Source: Microbulbifer donghaiensis (GTDB lineage: Bacteria; Pseudomonadota; Gammaproteobacteria; Pseudomonadales; Cellvibrionaceae). From it: 64,000 nt of DNA. The translations under genes and the position numbers were made by a program. The notes under the pieces are model-generated. The model saw nothing but the letters and a program-made list of their open reading frames with translations. It searched no databases and had not been told where the DNA came from. Location: contig NZ_FQVA01000003.1 in the NCBI RefSeq assembly GCF_900129095.1, positions 334,166 through 398,165 on the forward strand, written 5' to 3'. Of the stretch, positions 38,445 to 47,951 are shown piece after piece (the stretch's first letter is position 1; the number at the start of each line of letters is the position of its first letter).

Positions 38445-39734
38445 ATGACTGACGATAAATCCAAAGACGCCGCGAAATCCCCTGCACCAGCCAAGGTCAC
38501 CGACAAAGCGGAACCCAAGAGCAATTTCGCCAAAGCCGCGCAGGGCAAGTCCCCAACGGACAAGGACGCGGAAAAAAGCGCGCAACCGGCAAAGGGTGGC
38601 AAGGGCTGGCTGTGGCTGCTGCTGGTTGCCGCAGTGCTGGGCGGCCTCGGTAGCTGGGGCTGGTTTAACTGGCCGCAGCTGCAAGGCAAGCTGGATACGT
38701 TTACCGGCCGGCATGCGGCGAAGGAGCAGCCGGCGCCGACAGGTGGCGAACAGGCACCGGAAACGGTGGTGGTGGAAGTCGCACCCGAGCCACCGGAAAC
38801 CGCGCCGCAACCCGCGCTGCCCGATTCCGAATCATCTACGACGGTCGCCACACTGCAACAGGCCAACCAGACCCTGCGCAATCAGGTACAGCAACTGGGA
38901 CAGGCCGTTGCGCAGCTGCAGCAACAGCTGGCCACGCTGCAGCGCAATGTTACTGCCCAGGGCAGCCGCCTGAGTGCACTCGGCAATGTCAGCCGCGAAG
39001 ACTGGCAACTGGCAGAGGCCGATTACCTGCTGCGCCTTGCCAACCAGCGCCTGATGCTGGAAAGCGACAGCCGCGCGGCCCTCGGGCTGCTGGAACAGGT
39101 CGACACCATCCTGCGCCAGGTGGATATGCCAGACCTCTACGGCGTGCGTCAGCAACTGGCGCGCGATATCACCGCACTGAAACTGGTGGAAAATATTGAT
39201 CGCGAGGGCCTCTACCTGCGCCTCGGCGCACTGGAAGAGCAGTTGATCCGGGTCAGTATCCAGCCGCAGTTTGACCTGGCAACGCTCGAACCCGCCGACA
39301 CGCAAACGGAAACGGCGGCTGCTGACGAACCGGCGTGGCAGCGCAGCTGGCACAACTTCACGCGCTTTCTGGGCGAATCGGTGCGCATCCGCGACGGCGA
39401 TATCGATCCGGTGCTGCTGTCACCGCAGAGCGAAGCGCGCTTCCGTCAGAACCTGCGCCTGAATATGGAACAGGCGCAACTGGCTGTTTTGCGCGGCGAT
39501 AGCACCGTCTACAAGGACGCTCTGAATAACGCGCGGCAACTACTGCTGGATTACGGCATTGCCAGTCACCAGCGCGACGTGTTGCTGCGGGAACTGGAGG
39601 CACTGAGCAAGGAGCCCATCAAGGTGGATCTGCCGAGCTTGGCGGCGTCGCAGAGTGCGCTACACGACTATATCGAGCAGTTACATAAAACCTCCGGACC
39701 GGGCGTCGATGCGCCGGGAGGCGACAGCCAGTGA
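38445..39734 (+). CDS. hemX: HemX, membrane protein of the heme operon
   Basis: A 429-residue inner-membrane protein. It has a charged Lys/Ala/Asp-rich cytoplasmic tail (about 1-55), one membrane helix (about 57-77, GWLWLLLVAAVLGGLGSWG), then a Pro/Glu-rich stretch and a coiled coil (about 140-185, rich in Gln). A helical periplasmic domain follows with DWQLAEADYLLRLANQRL, the family hallmark. Its exact role is not known, and the older claim that it is a uroporphyrinogen methyltransferase is not supported by this sequence. The stop overlaps the hemY GTG. Confidence 0.93.
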   Translation: MTDDKSKDAAKSPAPAKVTDKAEPKSNFAKAAQGKSPTDKDAEKSAQPAKGGKGWLWLLLVAAVLGGLGSWGWFNWPQLQGKLDTFTGRHAAKEQPAPTGGEQAPETVVVEVAPEPPETAPQPALPDSESSTTVATLQQANQTLRNQVQQLGQAVAQLQQQLATLQRNVTAQGSRLSALGNVSREDWQLAEADYLLRLANQRLMLESDSRAALGLLEQVDTILRQVDMPDLYGVRQQLARDITALKLVENIDREGLYLRLGALEEQLIRVSIQPQFDLATLEPADTQTETAAADEPAWQRSWHNFTRFLGESVRIRDGDIDPVLLSPQSEARFRQNLRLNMEQAQLAVLRGDSTVYKDALNNARQLLLDYGIASHQRDVLLRELEALSKEPIKVDLPSLAASQSALHDYIEQLHKTSGPGVDAPGGDSQ

Positions 39735-40981
39735 AACGCTTTCTGTTTGCGGCGCTCGCACTGCTGTTATTCGGCGCCTTCCTGGTCGAGGCGATACGCA
39801 GCTATCCCGGGTACATCATGGTGATGATCGGCGGTGACGTCGACAAACGTATCGAACTGAACCTGTGGGTGGCGGTTATCGCACTGGTACTGGCCGTGCT
39901 CGCGCTGTTTTTCGCGGTGTACCTGCTGCGGAGTTTTCTGCGCGGCATCGGCGGCAGTGTCAGCCGTATCCGTTTTGGCCGTCAGCGGGTCGCGCGTCGA
40001 CGTCTGACCAACGGGCTGGTGGAGTTTATGGAGGGCAACTGGGCCCGCGCACGCCGCCAGCTGCTGAAAAGCGCCCCGCGCTCCGAAGCGCCGCTAATCA
40101 ATTACCTGGCCGCCGCCCGCAGTGCCTTCGAACTCGGCTACCGCGACGAGGCCAATGAGCTCCTCGCCAAGGCGGAAGCCTGCGGCGACGACACCCGGCT
40201 CGCCGTCGCGCTCAGCCAGGCGCGCATGCAGTTGCTGGACAAGCACTACGAGCAGTGTATCGCCAGCCTCGAGCGCGCCAAGCAGGTGGAGCCCAAACAC
40301 CCGGCGCTACTGCAGCTGCTGAAGCAGGCCTACTATCGCCTGGGCGACTGGAACGGTCTGCGCGAGCTGCTGCCGGAGCTGGAGAAGCACGCCAATATGC
40401 GTGAGGAGGAGCTACAGCAGCTGGAACTCGAGGTGTACCAGCACCAGCTGGTGGATGCCACCAATCGCCGCGACAAAGAAAAACTGCGCGAGAGCTGGCA
40501 AGGGCTCAGCGGCCGCTGGCAACGCAATATGGAACTGCGCAGCCTCTACGCACAGCAACTGCACCGGATCGGCGATGACGTCGAGGCGGAAAAGCACCTG
40601 CGCTGGCTGCTCAATCGCGAGTGGCGCGCCGACGTGGGCAGACTGTATGGCTGCCTCACCGGTGCCGATGCCGTAACCCAGCTGACCGTCGCGGAGGGCT
40701 GGCTGAAGGAATACGGCGAAAATGCCGACCTCCTGACCTGCCTCGGTCGCCTGTGCATGCGCAACGAACTCTGGGGCAAGGCGCGGCAGTATTTCGAAAA
40801 GAGCCTGCTGTTGCGATCGGACCCGGCCACCTCTGCCGAGCTGGCGCGCCTGCTCTATGCGCTGGGGGAAACCGAGGAGGCGGCGAAGCTCTACAAGGAA
40901 GGCCTGATTCAGGCAGTGGCCGATTTGCCACAATTGCCGATGCCAGGACATGAGGCGCCACTGCTTGGCGCCGGTGCCTGA
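39731..40981 (+). CDS. hemY: HemY, TPR membrane protein of the heme operon
   Basis: A 416-residue inner-membrane protein with two N-terminal membrane helices (about 5-23 and 42-65) and a cytoplasmic TPR-like helical repeat region (about 95-400). It is not the oxygen-dependent protoporphyrinogen oxidase called HemY in Bacillus. Conserved N-terminal segments include YPGYIMVMIGG and NGLVEFMEGNWARARR. The start is GTG at 39731, overlapping the hemX stop. It is the last gene of the heme cluster. Confidence 0.94.
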   Translation: MKRFLFAALALLLFGAFLVEAIRSYPGYIMVMIGGDVDKRIELNLWVAVIALVLAVLALFFAVYLLRSFLRGIGGSVSRIRFGRQRVARRRLTNGLVEFMEGNWARARRQLLKSAPRSEAPLINYLAAARSAFELGYRDEANELLAKAEACGDDTRLAVALSQARMQLLDKHYEQCIASLERAKQVEPKHPALLQLLKQAYYRLGDWNGLRELLPELEKHANMREEELQQLELEVYQHQLVDATNRRDKEKLRESWQGLSGRWQRNMELRSLYAQQLHRIGDDVEAEKHLRWLLNREWRADVGRLYGCLTGADAVTQLTVAEGWLKEYGENADLLTCLGRLCMRNELWGKARQYFEKSLLLRSDPATSAELARLLYALGETEEAAKLYKEGLIQAVADLPQLPMPGHEAPLLGAGA

Positions 40982-41140
40982 TACCCGGCAGCGCGCCCGT
41001 GCAATGACGCGGCTTTCCGGAGGAGGTCGCGTCGATAACAGGCGAATCTGCCGTAACGCGCCGCCACGATTCGGCAGCGCGTCCCACACAACATGAAACA
41101 CCATCCAAATCCGCCGACTCAACACACAACCGAGGTAACC

Positions 41141-42154
41141 ATGCACCCAATGCTCCGGGTACTCTCGCTTTTCACGCTGCTTGTAACGCTCTCCAGCTCG
41201 ACAAGTGCCGATACCGCGGTCAAACCACTGGATGCAAAATTAAGTAACTACGCCTATCCATATCCGGTGGAAGAACTTCCACTGCAGCTGCAACAGCAGC
41301 GCCTCACCCTGGCTTATATGGATATACCGGCGAGTAAGGACGTTACCCCGCGCGGGGCGGTACTGCTGCTGCACGGCAAAAATTTCTCCGGCGCCTACTG
41401 GCGCGACACCATCGCCGCGCTGACCGAACTGGGCTACCGCGTAATAGCGCCAGACCAGATCGGCTTCGGCAAATCGAGCAAGCCGCTGCGGTTTCAGTAC
41501 AGTCTGCACGCGATGGCCGACCACACCCATACACTGTTGAACAAACTCGGCATCGACAAGGTGGCGGTGGTTGGCCATTCAATGGGGGGCATGCTCGCTA
41601 CGCGCTACGCACTGATGTACCCACAGCAAGTAGAAAAGTTGGTACTGGTCAATCCGATCGGACTGGAGGACTGGAAACGCCACGTGCCCTATCAGCCACT
41701 GGAAAAGGCTATTGCCAACGAGTACTCGCAGACACCGGACAAGATCAAGCGCTATATGACCAATGCTTATTTCGACGGCCAATGGCAGGAAAACTACGAC
41801 TCGCTGCTGGATATCCAGGCCGGCTGGACCCTGGGCCCAAACGCGCGCCGCATGGCGGTCATCGACGCGCTGACCGCCGACATGATTTTTACCCAGCCGG
41901 TGCTCTATGAATTTCCGGATTTGCAGGTACCGACCCTGCTGATCATCGGCACCCGCGACCGCACTGCCATCGGCCGCGACCGCGCACCGGACGCGATCAG
42001 AGAAACGCTCGGCCGCTATGATCAGCTGGGCCGGCAGACTGCCAAAGTCATTCCGAAGGCAAAGCTGGTGGAACTAAATGACGTAGGCCACGTACCGCAG
42101 TTCGAAGCATTCGATCTGTATATAGCCCCGTTGAGCAAATTTTTGCAGAACTAG
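41141..42154 (+). CDS. Secreted alpha/beta hydrolase
   Basis: A 337-residue hydrolase with a signal peptide (about 1-23, [19 protein letters not shown]). The ATG at 41141 has GAGG upstream and is preferred over 41093. The catalytic triad is visible: Ser in [11 protein letters not shown] (about 147), Asp in [10 protein letters not shown] and His in [10 protein letters not shown]. An [15 protein letters not shown] segment forms the oxyanion hole. The substrate is unknown; esterase or peptidase activity in the periplasm is plausible. It starts the accessory stretch after hemY, and its stop codon lies at the edge of the palindromic element. Confidence 0.85.
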   Translation: MHPMLRVLSLFTLLVTLSSSTSADTAVKPLDAKLSNYAYPYPVEELPLQLQQQRLTLAYMDIPASKDVTPRGAVLLLHGKNFSGAYWRDTIAALTELGYRVIAPDQIGFGKSSKPLRFQYSLHAMADHTHTLLNKLGIDKVAVVGHSMGGMLATRYALMYPQQVEKLVLVNPIGLEDWKRHVPYQPLEKAIANEYSQTPDKIKRYMTNAYFDGQWQENYDSLLDIQAGWTLGPNARRMAVIDALTADMIFTQPVLYEFPDLQVPTLLIIGTRDRTAIGRDRAPDAIRETLGRYDQLGRQTAKVIPKAKLVELNDVGHVPQFEAFDLYIAPLSKFLQN

Positions 42155-42312
42155 TGGTTCAAGCGGTAATTTCGGCAACTAAAGCTCACAGCCACAGGCT
42201 CCAGGGCAAGGCGAAAAAGCGCAGGACTAGCAGGGCTAATTCAAGCTTTTTCAACGCAGCACTGGGGCGTGTGGCGAAGAGATCGGTTACGGAATTTACC
42301 GCTTGGACCACT
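42153..42312. mobile_element. 160-bp near-complete palindrome, MITE-like
   Basis: The ends (42153-42173 and 42292-42312) are inverted repeats matching at 19 of 21 positions. The whole element, not only its ends, is self-complementary: the two 80-bp halves align with one another with small gaps, including the GCCACA, CCAG and GAAAAAGC blocks. No open frame fits inside. It begins within the stop codon of the hydrolase gene and lies between two convergent genes, and it could fold into one long hairpin RNA or a cruciform. No clear target duplication is seen. Confidence 0.65.
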
Positions 42313-42361
42313 GGCCCCACGCTGGGCGCCCTGAAAAATGAGCGCCCGCAACCTCAAGCCG

Positions 42362-44230
42362 CTAAGCCCACAGGCGAATACCAATCACCCCGTGGCCGAG
42401 CAGATAAAGCCCTACCAGCAAGTTCAGCGCGATCAGCAGCGTCGAGTGATATTTCACCAGGCGGTTCATCGCGCTGTTTCGATAGCGATACCAAACCCAC
42501 AGGCTCCACAACGCCAACACAAAAAACATCAGCGTGCCGAGAAATACCATCAGCGAGGCCGCACTGATTCGTCCCGCCATGGCATACGGAATCAGGCCAC
42601 CGGCTGCCAGCTTCGCGCCAAACACCGCCACCAGCAGCGCAATCACCGTCAGCAATGGCCAAACGCGCAGCCCCACCCCCGATCTCCGCTCGATCCTGCC
42701 GAGGAAATAGCGCGGCAGCCAGACCAGCATAAACAGCAGCGCCAGTACCGCACTAATCACCCACAACAGGGCAACGAACAGCAAACCATAGGCGCTGAGC
42801 GCGCTGGTACGCTTCAAGGTTTGCGGGCCGTAGTGCAGAACTTCCCCGTCGAGCGGGTCGTCGACCTGTACCAACGCCACCTGCCCGGTGGTGTTCTGCT
42901 TGAATGTCTCGCCATCACCGGCCAGCAGCTGACGCGGCGGCGCGCCGACTAACGGCCGGATTGTCGCGCGCTGGCCGCTGATATTCAGTTGCCAAGGTAT
43001 CAGGTCGGTCATGAAGGTCGCCGCCTGTCGCACCGGACTGGCAACGCGGTAATAACCGCTGAGGGAATGATCGCCGCTGCTGAACGCGCGCTCGGACTCT
43101 ACTTTCGGCGGCTCCATATCCCGGGTGACGTAATCGGCGATCAGCCGATGAATTTCTGTTACCGCCGGGCCGTTGCCGTTGGCCATGACCACGTGAGCCG
43201 TACCGAGTTCGGGCTGGTAGACAAGTATGGCGCTGGCGCCGGGCAGGCTGCCCTCGTGGCCGTGGAACACGACCCCATTGTGGTGAAACACGTTGTTGCC
43301 AAGCCCCCAGGAGAGCTGCAGTCCCGCCTGCGCGGCCAGTGTCTGCAGAGGCCGCTCGGTCTCGGCGACGGCATGGGCGGACAGAACACGATCGCCGGCG
43401 AACACGCCGCGCTGCAGCAGCAACTTCGCCAGTTTGGCCATATCCCGCAGGCTGCTGTGCAGTCCACCGGCAGCGCGGTTATTCAGGTGCCAGTAGGGCA
43501 GCGGTTGCGTGCCGCGATACAGGGTCACCGCACGGCTGCGGTAGTCATCGGAGTAGAAATAGCCACTGTCTTGCATCTGCAGCGGCTCGAGGAAATTCAG
43601 CTGTATATAGTCCTCGTACGTCATGCCGGAGATTTTTTCGACGATATAGGCCGCCACCAGCGGCCCGGTATTGTTGTAAGCGGTGCGCGTGCCCGGTGCC
43701 CAGCGCGAAACCCGCGAGTGTGGATGCAGTGCCAGCGCTTCGCCAATCGTCACTGGCTTGCCGGCCGGGGCCGCCATTTCGACGAAATGGGGCGCGTCCC
43801 AGCCGCTGCTGTGGTTCAGCAGGTGTACCAGGCGCAACGGGTAGGTTTCGGCCCAGGGGTTCTCGAAGGCGACTTCCGGAGCCAGATCGCTCAGTTTGTC
43901 GCTCAGCTTGAGCCTGCCCTCCTCCTGCAACTTCATCACGGCCAGGCTGACCAGCAGCTTGGAGATCGAACCTACGCGAAAACGGGTCTCGACGCTGACG
44001 GGCTTGTCTTCGGCAATGTCGGCCAAACCACCGGTGTGCTGCCACTCTTCACCATTCGGCAGTATCAGTGTCACGGCGACACCGGGCACACCCATCACAG
44101 CGCGCACCTCGTCGATGGCTTCGCCGAGTTGCTGCAAATTCTCGATTGGCCGCGCGGGCGGGCTTTGTACCGCGTGCGCCGCGGCCCCAGTCAGTAAAAG
44201 AAAGCACAATAGCAAACGTATCAGGCGCAT
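42362..44230 (-). CDS. Membrane-anchored S12-family serine hydrolase (beta-lactamase-like)
   Basis: A 622-residue protein of the class C beta-lactamase/DD-peptidase fold. The start MRLIRLLLCFLLLTGAAAHA at 44230 has GGGAGA upstream and begins a signal peptide. SISK (about 88) is the SxxK nucleophile motif, YNN (about 183) is the YxN motif and HGHEGSLPG is the third motif (HxG type). A beta-rich domain follows, then four predicted membrane helices in the last 150 residues. The substrate is unknown; peptide, ester or peptidoglycan fragment hydrolysis are options. It is divergent from a ToxR-like regulator with 83 bp between them. Confidence 0.85.
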   Translation of the reverse strand: MRLIRLLLCFLLLTGAAAHAVQSPPARPIENLQQLGEAIDEVRAVMGVPGVAVTLILPNGEEWQHTGGLADIAEDKPVSVETRFRVGSISKLLVSLAVMKLQEEGRLKLSDKLSDLAPEVAFENPWAETYPLRLVHLLNHSSGWDAPHFVEMAAPAGKPVTIGEALALHPHSRVSRWAPGTRTAYNNTGPLVAAYIVEKISGMTYEDYIQLNFLEPLQMQDSGYFYSDDYRSRAVTLYRGTQPLPYWHLNNRAAGGLHSSLRDMAKLAKLLLQRGVFAGDRVLSAHAVAETERPLQTLAAQAGLQLSWGLGNNVFHHNGVVFHGHEGSLPGASAILVYQPELGTAHVVMANGNGPAVTEIHRLIADYVTRDMEPPKVESERAFSSGDHSLSGYYRVASPVRQAATFMTDLIPWQLNISGQRATIRPLVGAPPRQLLAGDGETFKQNTTGQVALVQVDDPLDGEVLHYGPQTLKRTSALSAYGLLFVALLWVISAVLALLFMLVWLPRYFLGRIERRSGVGLRVWPLLTVIALLVAVFGAKLAAGGLIPYAMAGRISAASLMVFLGTLMFFVLALWSLWVWYRYRNSAMNRLVKYHSTLLIALNLLVGLYLLGHGVIGIRLWA

Positions 44231-44313
44231 CTGTCGATTCTCCCTGTTGTGGTTTAATGGCCAAGGAATATCCCGTCGATCAGATGGCGACAAAGAAAGG
44301 TTTATGATCTGTT

Positions 44314-46431
44314 GTGAACTGCCGCTCCGCGAGCCTGTTCACATCCGGTCACAAGACGCAACAGATTGATTTGAAAGAAAAAAATAGCGACACGAAAAAT
44401 AGTGCCCGCCGCTACCAGGTAGGCGATTACCTGTTCGACTACCGCAGCGGAACCTTGAGCAGCGGCACCACGACCGCGCGACTCGAGCCCCAGGTCGCGG
44501 AATTCCTGCACCTGCTGGTGCGCCTTGCCGGTGAAACGGTCAGCCGGGAGCGCATTGCCCGGGAGATATGGCCCAACCGGATTGTCAGCGACGACGCGCT
44601 GCGTGCGATGGTGAAAAAGTTGCGCGACGCCCTCGGTGATAGCGCGCGCGATCCCCGATACATCAAGACACTGCCGCTCAAAGGCTATGAACTGATCGCC
44701 CCCACACGGCCGTTGCAACCCACTCGAGATGTCCGCCCGCGTCCGCGCGTATTGGCGGGTGGTGCACTAGCAGTCTTACTGCTCGGCCTAGGAACTTATC
44801 TGGCAATCGCCTTACCCGCCAATAACGCAACAAGTGCAAGCATCGAGCAGTTGACCAGCATGCCCGGCTCGGAAGTCAGTCCAGACTACTCCGCAGCCAC
44901 AAATCGACTGCTGTTTTCTCACCGGGCCAACAAGGATGACTACCTGCAGCTCTATGTAAAGAGCCCCGCCACGCAGCGGGTGCAGCGACTGACTTGGGAC
45001 CAGGCCAATTATGCCAATGCGCTCTGGTCGCCGGATGGCAGCGAGCTTGTTTACACGCGCAGCACCGAACAAGGCATGCGGCACTACCGCGCCCAATTCA
45101 ATCCGGAGCAAGGCATACAGAACCCGCAGGCACTACCGGAGGCATCCACACATAACCGGTTTCTGCTTGGCTGGTCGAATGATGGCCACTCTGTTTATCT
45201 GAAAGACACTTATCAGCCCGGCCGTCCCCAGGGCATATGGCGGCTCCATTTCGACAACGCTGCCCTCGAACAGATTACCGCCCCGAGTGTGCAGGGGATT
45301 GGCGATTATTTCGCACGGGAATCCGCCGATGGCAGCATGCTGGCGCTGCTGCGCAGTGTGGAGGAGGGTAAGCGCGAGCTGCTGATTGTCGACACCGCCA
45401 CCGGCAGCCTGCTGCACACCCGCGTGTTGCCACAACGGGTGGACCGGCTCACCTGGCATAACGACGGCAGCAGCCTGACCCTGTCCGCGTTCGATGGCGA
45501 GCTGCTGCGATACCGTCTTGACGACGACCGGTTTGAGACACTGAATAGCCCGAGCCGCTTTATCAATGATGCTTTCTATCAGTGCGGTGACCACTGCTAT
45601 TTCATGCGTCGCCACAACGGTAATTTTCTCGACCTGCAGGAAGAGCCGGCCCCGTTTGGCGGCCACTCACTGATGTCCAGTGATCACCTCGACCTGCCCG
45701 GGGCAGAGGACTTCCCGCTCTACGGCCCCGGCGGCAATACCCTGTATTTCGTTTCTCGTCGAGATGGCGCCCTGCTCTTACAGCGGCAGAGCAGACAAAC
45801 GGGCACCGCGACCCTCGCCACGCTACCGGCAGAAGCCCAGGTCAAGGCACTCTCTATTGATGCCGAAGGCAAATATCTCGCCGGCATTATCGACAAGCGG
45901 GTTTTTGTGTTTGAGCTCGCCGCAGGCAAGCTGCGTTATCTGACAAGGGATATAGACCTCGCCGGGCCCCCGACGTGGCTACCGGACGAAGCGGCGTTAC
46001 TCTACGCGAAGAGCGAGCAAGGTCTACCGATCCTGTACCGTCACGATGTTGTGAGCGGACAAAATCGCGCCGTGAACACAGGCTATATGGCTGCGCGGCA
46101 GCTGGATGCGCGGCAATTGCTGGCGGTCGATGCCGACCAGTACGTCTGGCTTGTCGAGAATGACGAGGTGAAGAGAAAGATCGCACAACTACCGTCGGCA
46201 ATCCCGAATCGCTGGCTGGTGAAGGATAACTGGCTCTACTATACCGAGCATGTCGACAACAATGCCTACATACAGCGCATCAATCTGGAAACTGGCGAGG
46301 CGAATCGGACTCAACTGGCAAAAAATCGATTCAGGCTGAATTTCGATTTGCACCCGGAATCTGCGCGTATGCTTACGGTCAAGTCACTGCTGGCGGAAAG
46401 CGATCTGGTCCGCTTGTCACTGACCGAGTGA
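44314..46431 (+). CDS. ToxR/CadC-like membrane regulator with beta-propeller sensor
   Basis: A 705-residue one-component regulator. An OmpR-type winged helix (about 33-130, with LEPQVAEFLHLLVRLAGE and LRDALGDSARDPRYIKTLPLKGY) sits in the cytoplasm. One membrane helix (about 147-168) follows. The large periplasmic part (about 175-700) is built of repeated TolB/WD40-like blades (DWxPDGSxLVY-type strands such as LWSPDGSELVYTRS). It would sense an envelope signal and bind DNA directly. The start is a GTG at 44314 with only a weak ribosome site. It is divergent from the S12 hydrolase, its likely target. Confidence 0.84.
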   Translation: MNCRSASLFTSGHKTQQIDLKEKNSDTKNSARRYQVGDYLFDYRSGTLSSGTTTARLEPQVAEFLHLLVRLAGETVSRERIAREIWPNRIVSDDALRAMVKKLRDALGDSARDPRYIKTLPLKGYELIAPTRPLQPTRDVRPRPRVLAGGALAVLLLGLGTYLAIALPANNATSASIEQLTSMPGSEVSPDYSAATNRLLFSHRANKDDYLQLYVKSPATQRVQRLTWDQANYANALWSPDGSELVYTRSTEQGMRHYRAQFNPEQGIQNPQALPEASTHNRFLLGWSNDGHSVYLKDTYQPGRPQGIWRLHFDNAALEQITAPSVQGIGDYFARESADGSMLALLRSVEEGKRELLIVDTATGSLLHTRVLPQRVDRLTWHNDGSSLTLSAFDGELLRYRLDDDRFETLNSPSRFINDAFYQCGDHCYFMRRHNGNFLDLQEEPAPFGGHSLMSSDHLDLPGAEDFPLYGPGGNTLYFVSRRDGALLLQRQSRQTGTATLATLPAEAQVKALSIDAEGKYLAGIIDKRVFVFELAAGKLRYLTRDIDLAGPPTWLPDEAALLYAKSEQGLPILYRHDVVSGQNRAVNTGYMAARQLDARQLLAVDADQYVWLVENDEVKRKIAQLPSAIPNRWLVKDNWLYYTEHVDNNAYIQRINLETGEANRTQLAKNRFRLNFDLHPESARMLTVKSLLAESDLVRLSLTE

Positions 46432-46437
46432 AAAACG

Positions 46438-46767
46438 CTAGACGGCTGCGAACACGCCGGCAAACAGCATCATCGCGGCGATCATTATCAGGCCCTGGAG
46501 GAGAGCGATAACAATCGCCTTCAGAAATCCGGTGCCCAGCACCAGCATATAGGCCACCGCGGCCAGCGGGATCGTCAGCAGCACCCCAAGGTTTTCACTG
46601 ACACCGGGAATCATTCCGCCAACGATTCTCTGCACGATCACCGCCAGCAACAGGGCAAACAGGCAGTGAAAAACGCCCGTGTTTCTCGCCCCCATCATCG
46701 CCGCCGCCATCTTCAGCGGCAGCACTAACACAGCAACGATTAAGATAACGAATACAATCAATTCCAT
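46438..46767 (-). CDS. Small integral membrane protein of unknown function
   Basis: A 109-residue, very hydrophobic protein with about four membrane helices and few charges. The start MELIVFVILIVAVLVLP has GGAAT about 10 nt upstream. I do not recognise a family. It converges on the ToxR-like regulator with only 6 bp between the stops. Confidence 0.6.
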   Translation of the reverse strand: MELIVFVILIVAVLVLPLKMAAAMMGARNTGVFHCLFALLLAVIVQRIVGGMIPGVSENLGVLLTIPLAAVAYMLVLGTGFLKAIVIALLQGLIMIAAMMLFAGVFAAV

Positions 46768-46933
46768 TTGGGATTATTCCTATTAGCGTTTTATTCGTCC
46801 ATGGCAATTAAAACGGATAAAAGCACGCGAGGCCAGCAAAAAGCTGGCGCAGTATATTGTCGAAGTCGAGCAGCTGGCCCCGCATTCACTCATCTATCGA
46901 GATGCCACCCGGCAGCCAATGTTGTGATGGAGA

Positions 46934-47314
46934 CTATGTGCGTTTTTCGACGCGCCAAGGTGGATTTTTGCGGCTCTCACCCGCCCAATAGAGTTTGATC
47001 TTATTGCCCGATGGGTCGGACAGTACCGCTTCTCTCCACAGGTAACGCTGATCCGCCGGATCCTGATCAAACTCGATGCCGACGGCTTTCAATTCCGCGA
47101 CCCACCTATCCAGTTCGCGGTATTCGAAGTAAATCACCGCACCATTCCTGAAGTCGCTGTCATTCAAGGCCAGGGAAAAAGTAGCGTCGCCCTCCGGACA
47201 CTCGAACCTGGCGTAATGAGGCGTATCCACTATCTGAACAAAGCCCAACTTCCTGTAGAAAGCGGCTGCGGCATCCATATCTTTAACCGGAATCGTGACC
47301 TGATTTAGATTCAC
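46934..47314 (-). CDS. VOC-superfamily (glyoxalase-like) protein
   Basis: A 126-residue protein with the two beta-alpha-beta-beta-beta units of the vicinal oxygen chelate fold: VTIPVKDMDAAAAFYRKLGF at the N-terminus and EAVLSDPSGNKIKLYW at the C-terminus. Such proteins include glyoxalases, dioxygenases and antibiotic-binding proteins, so the function is not predictable from sequence. The GTG start at 47314 has GGGGAAAGGAA upstream. Degenerate 16-bp tandem repeats lie just upstream. Confidence 0.8.
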   Translation of the reverse strand: MNLNQVTIPVKDMDAAAAFYRKLGFVQIVDTPHYARFECPEGDATFSLALNDSDFRNGAVIYFEYRELDRWVAELKAVGIEFDQDPADQRYLWREAVLSDPSGNKIKLYWAGESRKNPPWRVEKRT

Positions 47315-47331
47315 TTCCTTTCCCCAATCTT

Positions 47332-47424
47332 GGCTATCGCACCCGTTTATTTGAAAACACGGCTATTTGCAAACCCGGTTATCTGAACATCTGCTGCCTG
47401 GAAAATCTGGTTATGGGAAAATTG
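47332..47424. repeat. Degenerate 16-bp tandem repeats upstream of the VOC gene
   Basis: Five consecutive 16-bp units (47345, 47361, 47377, 47393, 47409), preceded by a partial unit at 47332, share a pattern close to GGTTATTTGAAAACCC. The best copies are the second and third units. No gene overlaps. They could be regulator sites or the remains of a slipped-strand array. Confidence 0.6.
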
Positions 47425-47465
47425 GCATGCGGGGATCGATAGACCGCCCTGCTGCTCAGTAGCAT

Positions 47466-47936
47466 TTATAGCCGGAGTTCCATAAACAAACTGTTTGGAT
47501 CCTCCGCATACGTCCCAAACGGACCGCGGTAGCGAAAGCCAAACTTCTCGTACAGGGCGTGAGCCGGTTTAAAAAAATCCATAGAACCTGTTTCGAGATA
47601 CAGCCTCTGGTAGCCGCGCTGCCCGGCCTCTGCAAGGAGATGGTTGAGCAACAGGGAAGCAATCCCCTTTCCACGACTGAGGACAGTGGTACGCATTGAT
47701 TTGATTTCGGCCTCCCGTGCATTCAGTTCCTTCAAGGCAATACAGCCCAGGGCCCGACCCTGCACGCGGGCGCACCAGAAAGTAATTGACGGCGCTCTTA
47801 GCGCATCAATATCCAGCGCATGCACGCTTCCCGGCGGCGAGTTTGCGTGCATGTCCGACAGATGCTCTTCCAGTAACTGAACAACACCTTCATCTTCAAA
47901 CTTATCGACCGCAATCTCAATGTGTTCTTCGTTCAT
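47466..47936 (-). CDS. GNAT-family N-acetyltransferase
   Basis: A 156-residue acyl-CoA-dependent acetyltransferase. The acetyl-CoA-binding motif A is clear (VLSRGKGIASLLLNHLLAEA, about 95-114), followed by motif B (FFKPAHALYEKFGFRYRGPF). The ATG at 47936 is preferred over a GTG five codons upstream; neither has a good ribosome site. The substrate is unknown. The C-terminal TYAEDPNSLFMEL resembles small-molecule or amino-acid-type acetyltransferases. Confidence 0.83.
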   Translation of the reverse strand: MNEEHIEIAVDKFEDEGVVQLLEEHLSDMHANSPPGSVHALDIDALRAPSITFWCARVQGRALGCIALKELNAREAEIKSMRTTVLSRGKGIASLLLNHLLAEAGQRGYQRLYLETGSMDFFKPAHALYEKFGFRYRGPFGTYAEDPNSLFMELRL

Positions 47937-47951
47937 TGCTACTGTGTGCAC

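Noticed and set aside
39731-40981. HemY as protoporphyrinogen oxidase
   Set aside because: No FAD-binding motif; two membrane helices plus TPR repeats identify the proteobacterial HemY of the hemCDXY operon.
42324-42347. GGGCGC/GCGCCC hairpin as a terminator for the alpha/beta hydrolase gene
   Set aside because: Twelve-base loop and no T run on either strand; too weak to call.
47332-47424. CRISPR-like array
   Set aside because: Units are contiguous without spacers, are only 16 bp, and no cas gene is present.
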